From: VRUE01 sp963742535
Lineage (GTDB): Bacteria > Actinomycetota > Thermoleophilia > Solirubrobacterales > 70-9
Length of the DNA: 64,000 nt
Direction: 5' to 3'
Assembly (NCBI GenBank): GCA_963742535.1
Contig: CAVUMC010000002.1
Coordinates: forward strand, 1,736,001 to 1,800,000
The position numbers and the translations under genes were made by a program. This document shows, one piece after another, positions 1 to 6,883 of the stretch (its first letter is position 1; each line of letters starts with the position of its first letter). Under the pieces are notes generated by a model that worked only from the letters and a program-made list of their open reading frames with translations, was not told where the DNA came from and did no database searches.

Positions 1-504
1 GGCCTCGCCTTCCTACCGATGACGCTCTCGCTGTTCGCGACGGTGCAGGCGATCCCCCGGATCTCCTCTGAGATCGGTGATTCGCGCCTCTTGGCCGGCG
101 GGCTGCTGCTGGCACTGATCGGCATGACCTGGCTCAGCCGGATCTCGGTCGGCGCCGACTACTTCACCCAGATGGCGCTGCCGATGGTGCTGCTTGGGAT
201 CGGCATGGGCGCGGTCTTCACACCGTTGACCACGGCCGGGATCTCGGGCGTCGCCGACGAGGACGCCGGCGCCGCCTCCGGCCTGGTCAACACCGCCCAC
301 CAGCTCGGCGGGACGCTGGGGATCGGGATCCTGATCTCCGTCTTCACTGCGGCCGGCAACGGCGGAGTGAGCCAGCTGGCCGAAGGCGTGCCCGCGGCAC
401 TGACCGCCTCGGCGGTGCTGATCGCCCTGGCGCTGGTCGTGGTGGTGACGGTGATGCGGCCGCAGGAGGAGCCGGCCGTGGCGCTTCAGTCGCGCGGCGC
501 GTAG
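1..504 (+). CDS. MFS drug exporter, C-terminal part (partial)
   Basis: The reading frame is open from the first base, so this is the 3' end of a longer gene; the first in-frame ATG (19) is internal. The visible 167 residues hold four hydrophobic segments separated by short loops. A glycine-rich stretch with small residues (GIGMGAVFTPL, then DAGAASGLVNTAHQLGG) matches the last third of 14-TM DHA2-type (EmrB/QacA) proton-driven multidrug exporters in the cytoplasmic membrane. The family normally has about 450-550 residues. The substrate cannot be told. The gene converges on the VOC gene, with a 19-bp overlap of the two 3' ends. Confidence 0.8.
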   Translation, partial: GLAFLPMTLSLFATVQAIPRISSEIGDSRLLAGGLLLALIGMTWLSRISVGADYFTQMALPMVLLGIGMGAVFTPLTTAGISGVADEDAGAASGLVNTAHQLGGTLGIGILISVFTAAGNGGVSQLAEGVPAALTASAVLIALALVVVVTVMRPQEEPAVALQSRGA

Positions 505-863
505 CGGTTGTGGAGCATCAGGGTGTTGCCGTCGGGGTCGTTGAAGATCGCCATGTGACAGACGCCGCTGTCGATCGTGTCGGCGAGGAAGGAGACGCCC
601 TTGGCCTCGAGCTCGCCGCGGGTGGCTTCGACGTCCTCGACGTGGAAGGCGGTGGGATGGGTGTTGGGCTCGAACTCGCGGCCGATGGCGGCGGCGTCGA
701 CCACCTGCAGGGTGAGGTTGCCGGTCTCGAACTCGCCGCCGGGGATTTTGCCGTAGTCGGCTGAGTGCTCCAGGCCGAGGGTCTGGCCGTAGAACTCGAC
801 GGCGGCGGGATAGTCAGTGACGAGGACGGTGGCGAAGTCGACGCCGGTGATGGCGATGCTCAT
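486..863 (-). CDS. VOC-family (glyoxalase/bleomycin-resistance fold) protein
   Basis: This 125-aa protein has the size of a single-unit vicinal-oxygen-chelate protein. The usual beta-alpha-beta-beta-beta modules are visible: an N-terminal strand followed by YPAAVEFYGQTLGLE, and a C-terminal MAIFNDPDGNTLMLHNR strand typical of glyoxalase-like proteins. Family members are dimeric, usually metal-dependent lyases, dioxygenases or small-molecule binders. The His and Glu positions look usable for metal, but the substrate is unknown. The ATG start at 863 is preceded on the minus strand by an AGGAGGAGAG Shine-Dalgarno stretch. It is probably a single-gene unit, convergent with the MFS exporter. Confidence 0.8.
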   Translation of the reverse strand: MSIAITGVDFATVLVTDYPAAVEFYGQTLGLEHSADYGKIPGGEFETGNLTLQVVDAAAIGREFEPNTHPTAFHVEDVEATRGELEAKGVSFLADTIDSGVCHMAIFNDPDGNTLMLHNRYAPRD

Positions 864-937
864 GCTCTCCTCCTGGCTTGATCGCGGGCTGTGCTTGGGA
901 GCCTAGTGGGCTCCCCCGGAGAAGACGGCAGCTCCGG

Positions 938-1873
938 CTAGGCGCGATAGCCGGGGAAGAAGCCGTTTGCGTCCTTGCCCGCGGTGAGGCTTCGGTAAGT
1001 GGCGGAATCGCAGACCAGCTCCGAGGTGTGCAGGGCCTGCTCGGTATTGGCGAATCCCCGCTTAAAGGCTTCCAGCCGATCGCCTTTGGACTTCCCCCCA
1101 CCAAGGTTCAGAGGCAGGTCCGTGCTTCTGCTGATCTTGATCAACAGAGAGACGATGTTCTTCATTGGGGAGTCCTGCAGGTATGCGTCGGCTGTGCCAC
1201 TCAGGTAGTAGTGGAGAAAGCCATCGCTGCGCACGACGACGGAGCCGGCGGCTATCGCTTCATTTGGTGCGTACGCAATCGCCAGCCAGGCGAGCGGCGA
1301 TTTCAGGATGGTGTCGAAGTACCAAGGCTCGTAGCGATAGCGATCCTTGGCTTCGTTTCGGCGCATGGTCTCGAGATAGAGAGTGTGAAACGCCCCGCGC
1401 TGCCTTGGCGAGGATTCGGGGCCGTGAGCGATCTTGACCTTGTATCCCCGTTCGGCATTGCGGCTGATCTGCCGCCGGTCCGAAGGCCGGAGCTTCAGTG
1501 GCTTCGAGAGGTCTGCGATCTGCACGGTGTTTCGCTCGGTGGTTCCGGTCAGAGGAGGAGGGCCCAGTGTGTGTCGAAGGAACGCGGTGACCAGGCCGGT
1601 CTCGCTGAAGTCGATCGCGGCGTGGTCAAAAGGTGGTCCCGAGCCCACGGTCGATCCGGGAAAGCCATAGGGGGATATGGCGTCTCGCTGGGGACCCTCG
1701 TCGATCGGGTTGACGATAATCGGAAACCACGCCTCCGCGACAGCCGATTCGAGGTGCAGCGTGTGGGTAACGCCCTCGGCGTCGTAGAAAGGGCGCGATC
1801 GAAAGAACTCGTCTGTTTCCGCTGCTCGTCCTGAGTCGTCGAGCAGCTGGGCCCTGCTTGGCTCACCCTTCAA
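938..1873 (-). CDS. FemAB/GNAT-like acyltransferase (BioF2-like acetyltransferase domain)
   Basis: This protein of about 311 aa resembles the GNAT-fold FemAB/BioF2-like aminoacyl or acetyl transferases. An early AISPYGFPG motif is followed by a KLRPSDRRQISRNAERGY basic stretch. A central acceptor segment (AIAAGSVVVRSDGFLHYYLSG) and a late LNLGGGKSKGDRLEAFKRGF motif come next; this last motif is typical of the family. Members attach amino acids or acyl groups to peptidoglycan precursors or polysaccharides; the substrate here is unknown. The start is a TTG at 1873. It is divergent from the toroid-protein operon across an AT-rich gap, so the two could share control. Confidence 0.7.
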   Translation of the reverse strand: MKGEPSRAQLLDDSGRAAETDEFFRSRPFYDAEGVTHTLHLESAVAEAWFPIIVNPIDEGPQRDAISPYGFPGSTVGSGPPFDHAAIDFSETGLVTAFLRHTLGPPPLTGTTERNTVQIADLSKPLKLRPSDRRQISRNAERGYKVKIAHGPESSPRQRGAFHTLYLETMRRNEAKDRYRYEPWYFDTILKSPLAWLAIAYAPNEAIAAGSVVVRSDGFLHYYLSGTADAYLQDSPMKNIVSLLIKISRSTDLPLNLGGGKSKGDRLEAFKRGFANTEQALHTSELVCDSATYRSLTAGKDANGFFPGYRA

Positions 1874-2067
1874 GGGCGCTCCCGTCCAGGTAATCCCGCT
1901 CCCGTCATCCTCCCATCCTATGCAATACGGAAAACTAACTTCGAGTATTTATGATCAAGCATTTTCAACCGTAAAAAAGAGTTGCTTAGCGGCGTTAGAG
2001 TGCTGTGAAACCTCAAATGATGCGCTCGCCCAGTGCCCCCAGCCACCCTCAAAGAGGGGGGATGAGA
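1874..2067. promoter_or_regulatory. AT-rich divergent intergenic region
   Basis: The segment around 1918-1990 is clearly AT-rich against the high-GC surroundings, with runs such as TATTTATGATC and GTAAAAAAGAG. It separates the leftward acyltransferase gene from the rightward toroid operon, so it should hold both promoters. I could not assign -35/-10 boxes with confidence. The base composition shift would also fit the left edge of a transferred segment. Confidence 0.4.
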
Positions 2068-3561
2068 ATGGACAGAGACGACGCCTCGTCGCGCTTTGCC
2101 ATGCTCGAAGCGACGCTCTTGAGGAACAAGTCCGAGTCCGGCAGCTGGCCACATTGGCTGGACGTGGAGGATGCGTCGACGTCGCTGGTTGGAACCGCCC
2201 ATGGCCTCGCGATGCTGCGGATGCGCGGCTATGAGTTTCACGAACCGGACGTTCAAAAACCGCTGCTCTACTTGGCACGTCAAGTTCGGGTCCACACGAG
2301 GCGCGACCAGCGCGGAGAGTACTCCCGCTATCCGGCTTACGCGCTCTGGGGACTGATGAGATATCCCGGTGCCCTCGCTGAGAAAGAGATATTCGAGGGA
2401 GCTAAGTTCTCCGCCAACTGGCTGATCAGGAAAGCGCGCCCTTCGGGTGGGTGGTCGGTCAAGGGACATTCGGACGAGGAGCGCCTGCTCTCTCTGCCGG
2501 CGACGATGCCGGCGGTGCTCGGTCTGGATCGATTCGCGCCCTACGCCCGTGGCGACCTTGGGCGCAAGTGCATCCAGTGCTCACGCGACGCCCGCGCGGC
2601 GATCGCCGCCGCCGCTGTCGGAAGCGGCGAGTGGCGATTCTGGCGGCAGCTGCCGGGTGGGGAAGCCTGCCCTGGGGCGACCAGCCTTGCGGTCCTGACC
2701 TTGGCGGGAGGAACCAAGGAGGAGCGGGATCTCGCCGGGCTGGGAATCAACTACCTTCTTGCGAACCCCGACGACTGGACTACGCAGGTCCATGACGATC
2801 AGCAGCTCAAGCAGCTGATCTGGCGCATCATGACCTTCAGCGTCGGGCTTCGTGCTGTGCTTCATCCATGCGCCCGTCAGAAGGTGAATGACGATGTTGT
2901 GCGTGCGGTCGTCGCGCACATGGACTCCCTTTGGTCAGAGGAGGGCGAGGGGTGGGCCTTCGTCCAGGGGGGCATCCCGACGACCACCGGAAGCTACGCT
3001 GTCGCCGCGGCGGTAAGGGCTCTCAAGAACGCCTCAGAGTTCGACCCGTTTGCTCAGTACCTGGGGAAAAAACGCTTTCGGCCCACCGCTGCCAGGAAGG
3101 TCAAAGGGTCACGAAATGGTGGAATGGGAGCACAGAAGTCTCGCCGGATCGACGTATGGGAGGCAGAGCGGAAGATCACGATCAAGGTTGAGAATCCTCC
3201 CGGCCAGGAGTTCAGCGCAAAATGGGACGCTCGTGCAAAGTCACAATGGGCGACCCTCATGGCCCTGCTCAAACGCCAGGTGCACGCGCAGGAAGTTCGG
3301 CGCCAGAAGGCCGCAAAAGAGAATGACAGACAAAGTGACGCCACACTTTCGGTGGCCGCGCTGATGGAGTATTCCCAGGGAAAGGCCGCCAACGCAAAGT
3401 CGGTTGAAAGAACGATCAAACGCATAAACGCAAAGGTGGCAGAGACTGCCTGGGAAGCCAAACTTCACTTCCAGTACCTGATCGAGCCGATGGCGGTGGG
3501 TGACTCAGAGGTCGACATGGAGTATGGAATGGAAGAGACCGAGGTCGTGTTTCACTCTTAG
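2068..3561 (+). CDS. Alpha/alpha-toroid (squalene-cyclase-like repeat) protein with winged-helix-like C-terminus
   Basis: This is a protein of about 497 aa. Residues 20-335 are repeated helical units with QW-like turns (GSWPHW, GEYSRYPAYALWGLM, GGWSVKG, GEWRFW, GEGWAF), as in prenyltransferase/squalene-oxidase alpha/alpha toroids. No DxDD or other cyclase acid motif is visible, so cyclase activity is doubtful. Residues 345-497 are basic. The stretch LSVAALMEYS then SVERTIKRINAKV (about 427-457) resembles the recognition part of OmpR-like winged helices. ATG 2068 was chosen because GAGGGGGG at 2054-2061 sits 6 nt upstream; GTG 2005 and ATG 2062 are alternatives in the same frame. It is the first gene of the 2068-6826 operon. 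Function unknown; a sensor or effector role is inference. Confidence 0.65.
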   Translation: MDRDDASSRFAMLEATLLRNKSESGSWPHWLDVEDASTSLVGTAHGLAMLRMRGYEFHEPDVQKPLLYLARQVRVHTRRDQRGEYSRYPAYALWGLMRYPGALAEKEIFEGAKFSANWLIRKARPSGGWSVKGHSDEERLLSLPATMPAVLGLDRFAPYARGDLGRKCIQCSRDARAAIAAAAVGSGEWRFWRQLPGGEACPGATSLAVLTLAGGTKEERDLAGLGINYLLANPDDWTTQVHDDQQLKQLIWRIMTFSVGLRAVLHPCARQKVNDDVVRAVVAHMDSLWSEEGEGWAFVQGGIPTTTGSYAVAAAVRALKNASEFDPFAQYLGKKRFRPTAARKVKGSRNGGMGAQKSRRIDVWEAERKITIKVENPPGQEFSAKWDARAKSQWATLMALLKRQVHAQEVRRQKAAKENDRQSDATLSVAALMEYSQGKAANAKSVERTIKRINAKVAETAWEAKLHFQYLIEPMAVGDSEVDMEYGMEETEVVFHS

Positions 3562-3581
3562 CGCATCTCTGGTCGGCCCAC

Positions 3582-3672
3582 GGGACAGATCCTCCATCCA
3601 TTTCGGGACAGGTGAAGGGTTGCGGTGGGACAGTTGATGCCGCGCGCGGACAGGTGAGAAAAAGACAGGTGA
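3582..3672 (+). repeat. Array of five GGGACAG(G/T)TGA-like direct repeats
   Basis: Between the toroid gene and the next small gene the heptamer GGGACAG, or a close variant, starts at 3582, 3605, 3627, 3647 (CGGACAG) and 3662 (AAGACAG). Copies two to five are followed by GTGA or TTGA. Spacings are 23, 22, 20 and 15 bp, so the first four are about two helical turns apart. This fits an iteron-like or operator array bound cooperatively by one protein. Alternatively it is the multi-site end of a vanished IS21/IS481-type element, whose ends carry similar TGTCCC repeats. No transposase is nearby. Confidence 0.6.
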
Positions 3673-3733
3673 CCACCAGTGACGGCTTGCTGCCTGTGGT
3701 ACTGATTGCCTATCGCCTGAAAAGTTGAATACA

Positions 3734-3762
3734 CGCCGGCCGTCGTGAGGCGACGACCGGCG
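3734..3762 (+). other. GC-rich hairpin in operon leader
   Basis: CGCCGGCCGTCG at 3734-3745 pairs with CGACGACCGGCG at 3751-3762 (12-bp stem, one mismatch) around the loop TGAGG. No T-run follows, so it is not a classical intrinsic terminator. It lies between the repeat array and the ribosome binding site of the 59-aa gene. It could protect or attenuate the downstream message. Confidence 0.55.
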
Positions 3763-3799
3763 CCGTTGAATCCAAGAAGCTCTCTGAAGGGAGGCTCCC

Positions 3800-3979
3800 G
3801 TGAACGGATCCAACCGGCCAAAAGCCTACGCGATGCGGTGGAAGGTCACCCATGGCATCGCCGTCGGCATGGCCGCTGAGCAGTCGAAGAAAGCGCCCGT
3901 GCGCCACGAGGCGGAGCGCGATATAGCCGCGCAGCACAACAAGTCCTGCTTGCGCTCCCTGGGTGGAGGTGGTCGCTGA
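3800..3979 (+). CDS. Small basic protein of unknown function (59 aa)
   Basis: This GTG-started frame begins 5 nt after a good Shine-Dalgarno sequence (AAGGGAGG, 3787-3794). It ends in a TGA whose A is the first base of the ATG of the next gene (TGATG), a strong sign of coupled translation. The 59-residue product is basic and mostly hydrophilic, with a central GIAVGMAAEQSKKAP stretch and a Gly-rich end (SLGGGGR). It has no signal peptide or membrane segment. No family was recognised. Reality of the gene rests on the ribosome site and coupling; its role would be within the 2068-6826 operon. Confidence 0.6.
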   Translation: MNGSNRPKAYAMRWKVTHGIAVGMAAEQSKKAPVRHEAERDIAAQHNKSCLRSLGGGGR

Positions 3980-5142
3980 TGCGTCGCGTCTTCGACTGGA
4001 TCCGCGATGCATTCGGCGGGGCGCGGCTGACCCGACCCCCGATCCCTGGCCCCAATGACCTTCACAGCTACATGCACAAGCTGTCGGCTGTTGCGAGCGG
4101 GGCGGGGGAAAAGCTGGTCAAGCTGCAGCTCGCGACAGGCGCACAGCAGGTTGCCGAGGGGACCTTCGATGCGCGCTCGCAGAGGCGCACGCGCTCCCCG
4201 CGCAAGCGCCTGGCGCGACTCGCCAAGCGAATCGCGCCCTATGGACCGGGACTGTCGGTCCCCGACGGATTCACCGTGTTCGACCCGCTTGTCTCGCGGG
4301 TGTTGTTCTATCTGTTGACCTTCGGCCTCGCCGTAGGAATCCTGGAGACGGTCGGAACCTACTCGAGCCTCGTTGTCTTCGACGGGACGCTTGGACAGTT
4401 TCGAATCCTCCTCTCGGTCGCCTCAGGGGTGATCCTGGCTCTCTGCGGTCATGCCTGCGGTCACAGCTTCTTCACCGCGGTCAAGGCCGAAGGGCTGGTC
4501 AAGCGGCTGCTCTTTGGGCTCGCCTCGGCCTTGGTCGCCGTCGCGATCATCGCTGTCTCGTGGACGGGGCTGGATCGCTCCGCCAATGAGGAATCGCGGG
4601 CCCTGGGCAAGCAGGCGGCCGTCCTGATCGCCGAAGGCGGTCGCCTCGAAAGCGTGGCAAAGGGGCTCGAAGGGCCGCAGCTCCAATTCGACAAGGCGGA
4701 AAAACCGACGAAAGCGAGTCTCAAGCGAGCCGCGCAGCTGCGCCGAGACGCGGCCCAGCTGCGCGGTAAGGCGGCACGCGCGGAAGCCAAGAGCGGCTCG
4801 GTTCGCTCGCTGAATTTCCTGGCGGGCATTCAGTGCCTGGGACTTGCAGTGGGCATCGTCGGTGGCTGGCTCTTCGCTGAGGCAGCGCCTCTGCGGGAGG
4901 GACGGCTTCGCGGGCGGGCCGCGGCCCTACGGGCGCGAATCGAATCGATCGTGCTCGACGAGCGTGGCGCCGCCGGAGAGGCATACGGGCATTGGCTGGC
5001 GATGATGGCTACCGAGGGTGTTGATCTCGTCGAGTACGGCTTGCCGAAATTCGACGTGGCCCGCCACATCGTGCCTGAGCTTCAGTTGACCGTCAGCAAT
5101 GGCGACGGGCACACCGTCGTCACTTCGGGAGGTGGACAATGA
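3979..5142 (+). CDS. Four-TM membrane protein with internal coiled coil
   Basis: The 387-aa protein has a basic N-terminal cytosolic region (1-100, including an RSQRRTRSPRKRLARLAKR stretch) and three hydrophobic segments near residues 105-127, 138-163 and 172-195. A charged Ala/Lys/Arg/Glu-rich helical region at about 200-275 looks like a coiled coil. A fourth TM segment lies near 281-303, and a tail of about 85 aa follows. TM2 ends in CGHACGHSFF, two CGH repeats whose Cys/His could bind metal or haem. The topology resembles DUF4407-type proteins, but I cannot assign a family. Translation is coupled at both ends: TGATG upstream and an ATGA overlap with the next gene. Function unknown. Confidence 0.6.
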   Translation: MRRVFDWIRDAFGGARLTRPPIPGPNDLHSYMHKLSAVASGAGEKLVKLQLATGAQQVAEGTFDARSQRRTRSPRKRLARLAKRIAPYGPGLSVPDGFTVFDPLVSRVLFYLLTFGLAVGILETVGTYSSLVVFDGTLGQFRILLSVASGVILALCGHACGHSFFTAVKAEGLVKRLLFGLASALVAVAIIAVSWTGLDRSANEESRALGKQAAVLIAEGGRLESVAKGLEGPQLQFDKAEKPTKASLKRAAQLRRDAAQLRGKAARAEAKSGSVRSLNFLAGIQCLGLAVGIVGGWLFAEAAPLREGRLRGRAAALRARIESIVLDERGAAGEAYGHWLAMMATEGVDLVEYGLPKFDVARHIVPELQLTVSNGDGHTVVTSGGGQ

Positions 5143-5855
5143 ATCGGAAAAACACTGTTCGCATACTCGCCATTGTCTTGCTCGTCGTGACCCTGGGCGC
5201 GGTCGTTATCGGGTGCGCTGGAATGAGCACTGACCACACAGTTGCGTGTGAGGTGGTCGACAGCTCGAAGTCGACCCGTTACGTGCAACCACACTATGAG
5301 GAAATACTCGAAGGGGATGCCGGGGAAGTCGCGGATGAGGGCGGTCTCCTGGTCGCGCTCGTGATCACCGGCGACCCGCGGGTGGAGTCGATCCCGGAGG
5401 AAGCCGATTTCGCCGATCTCACCGGTGTTGAAAAGGAAGGCCAGCGGAGCTCCGCGATTCGCCTGTTGCTTGACGAAGTCGATTCGGAGATGCGCGCATC
5501 TGCCCTGGGTGGGGAGAACCCAAGCTCAGGCTCGGGGATCATCGGGGGGATTGACCTGCTCGGGGACCGCGGCGATTGCGATTCGATCACTGCGCTTTCG
5601 GACGGCCTTGAGACGGCCGCGTTTCACGCCGGCAACGAAGGAGTCGTCTCCGTTGGGGGAAGAGAGCGAATCGTGCAGCGGCTGCAGGCGAATGGGCTAG
5701 TGCCGGACCTGAATGGGATCGACCTTGCCTTTCCTCTCGGTGGGGTGTTGCCCCAGGGCACGGATATGTCCCCAGCAAACCTCGTCGGGGTGAGGGAATT
5801 CTGGTCCCTGTATGCCGAAACCGCAGGTACGACGCTCATCTGGCGAGTCGAATGA
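5139..5855 (+). CDS. Lipoprotein with vWA/MIDAS-like domain
   Basis: The 238-aa product starts with a hydrophobic leader ending in a lipobox (VVIGC, Cys26), predicting export and lipidation. The mature part looks like a von Willebrand factor A fold. D41-S-S-K-S45 matches the MIDAS DxSxS motif, SGSGIIGGI (130-138) sits where the second MIDAS loop is expected (Ser in place of Thr), and S154-D155-G156 matches the SDG motif after the central strand. Such domains bind Mg2+ and partner proteins. The start overlaps the previous gene (ATGA), and its end overlaps the next in the same way. The partner is probably a co-encoded membrane protein, which is inference. Confidence 0.6.
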   Translation: MNRKNTVRILAIVLLVVTLGAVVIGCAGMSTDHTVACEVVDSSKSTRYVQPHYEEILEGDAGEVADEGGLLVALVITGDPRVESIPEEADFADLTGVEKEGQRSSAIRLLLDEVDSEMRASALGGENPSSGSGIIGGIDLLGDRGDCDSITALSDGLETAAFHAGNEGVVSVGGRERIVQRLQANGLVPDLNGIDLAFPLGGVLPQGTDMSPANLVGVREFWSLYAETAGTTLIWRVE

Positions 5856-6634
5856 AGCCGCGGGCTTGGGGCACCTCTGTAGCAGTGGCGAGAACTCTGC
5901 GGGGCTTTCGTATCTGGGACCCCACTTCACTGCGTCGCGCGTCGCTACGCCTGCTCGCCCTGGCGCTGTTGGTCGCTCCGATCGCAATGCTTTTGACCAC
6001 GCTGCCGGGGCCCTCGACACCCCCGGTGGACCCGCCGTCTGCAGGCCTGGCGGGTCCAGGCCCGGCTCATTTGAATCTTCATCGCCCGACGTTTCCCAAC
6101 GGCTCGCTGGGCGTCCCCGGGATTCCCAAGCCAAGCATCGACATCGGCACCCAAAGCTCAGGCCAAGCTCGCCCTGGGGGCGAAGAGCCCTCAGAGCCCA
6201 CAGACGATGGGCCAAGCCCTCCTCAGGTCGTGCCCGAACGTCTTCACGAGCACGTCTATGACTTCGATGTTCGCACCAGCGTGCCTTGGCTGCTGCTCGT
6301 GCTTGCCGCGCTCGCGGTTTTCTACTGGCGAATGTCGATGACCCGCCTGCGAGCCCTTCTCGCGGCCTTTGGCTCGACGGTCGCGCTCTGGCTCGGGATC
6401 GACGTCGTCTATGCCGGCCAATTCCCAGAGGTGTTTCACTCTCGCGAATCGTTCTTCGACGATGGCGTCAGGCACATAGTCACGCAGTTCGATCACCGCC
6501 ATCCGGTCATCGTCCATACACCGCTCGTCGTTCTCGGCCTCGGCTTGTTCGGCTGGTCTCTGCTCACTCTCTGGCGCCTGCGTCGTGTCAGCCGAGAGAG
6601 CCGGGCCGCGCATGCTCTTGCAACTCGAATATGA
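5852..6634 (+). CDS. Four-TM protein with long proline-rich extracytoplasmic loop
   Basis: A 260-aa membrane protein. A basic N-terminus leads to TM1 (about 31-50). A Pro/Gly/Ser-rich loop of about 90 residues follows (51-142), then TM2 (about 143-161), TM3 (about 167-188) and TM4 (about 221-243) with a basic tail. The loop composition suggests an unstructured spacer outside the membrane. His residues cluster between TM3 and TM4 (VRHIVTQFDHRHPVIVH). No family was recognised. It is translationally coupled (ATGA) to the vWA lipoprotein gene, which makes a joint membrane complex likely. Confidence 0.55.
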   Translation: MKPRAWGTSVAVARTLRGFRIWDPTSLRRASLRLLALALLVAPIAMLLTTLPGPSTPPVDPPSAGLAGPGPAHLNLHRPTFPNGSLGVPGIPKPSIDIGTQSSGQARPGGEEPSEPTDDGPSPPQVVPERLHEHVYDFDVRTSVPWLLLVLAALAVFYWRMSMTRLRALLAAFGSTVALWLGIDVVYAGQFPEVFHSRESFFDDGVRHIVTQFDHRHPVIVHTPLVVLGLGLFGWSLLTLWRLRRVSRESRAAHALATRI

Positions 6635-6649
6635 GAGGAGGTGAGAAAT

Positions 6650-6826
6650 TTGTCTGGCAGATCTCGAGAAAAGTCGCGCGCCGGCCATCAAGCCCGTGAC
6701 GACATGTTTGGCCCGAAGATCGGCGGAAAGCGCCCTCAGGCAAAGCGCAGTCCCTTCAGCAACGAGGACCGGCAGCGCGGGGCGGCATTGACCAAGAAGG
6801 TGTTGAAGAGAGTAAAGAAGAACTAG
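6650..6826 (+). CDS. Small very basic protein (about 58 aa)
   Basis: The frame is open from GTG 6641, but a near-perfect anti-Shine-Dalgarno complement, AGGAGGTGA (6636-6644), covers that codon. TTG 6650 lies 5 nt beyond it, so TTG 6650 is the more likely start. The product is rich in Lys/Arg throughout (SRSREKSRAG near the start, KKVLKRVKKN at the end) with one FGPKIGGKRP turn. It is soluble, and RNA or DNA binding is possible but not shown. It is the last gene of the operon, 15 nt after the preceding stop. Confidence 0.5.
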   Translation: MSGRSREKSRAGHQARDDMFGPKIGGKRPQAKRSPFSNEDRQRGAALTKKVLKRVKKN

Positions 6827-6883
6827 CCGGACCCTCCATCCGCGGGCTCGTTTGCTTGTCGGGTGACGGCAGGGCTGTAGGGC

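Noticed and set aside
878..1834. 318-aa plus-strand frame opposite the acyltransferase gene
   Set aside because: Shadow of the minus-strand FemAB/GNAT-like gene; no homology or ribosome site, and codon pattern follows the other strand.
3582..3672. GGGACAG array considered as a CRISPR
   Set aside because: Repeat units are only 7-11 bp with spacers of 10-15 bp, and no cas gene is nearby.
3054..4077. Several 80-135-aa minus-strand frames around the toroid gene end and repeat array
   Set aside because: None has a ribosome site or recognisable features; they are shadows of the toroid and four-TM genes.
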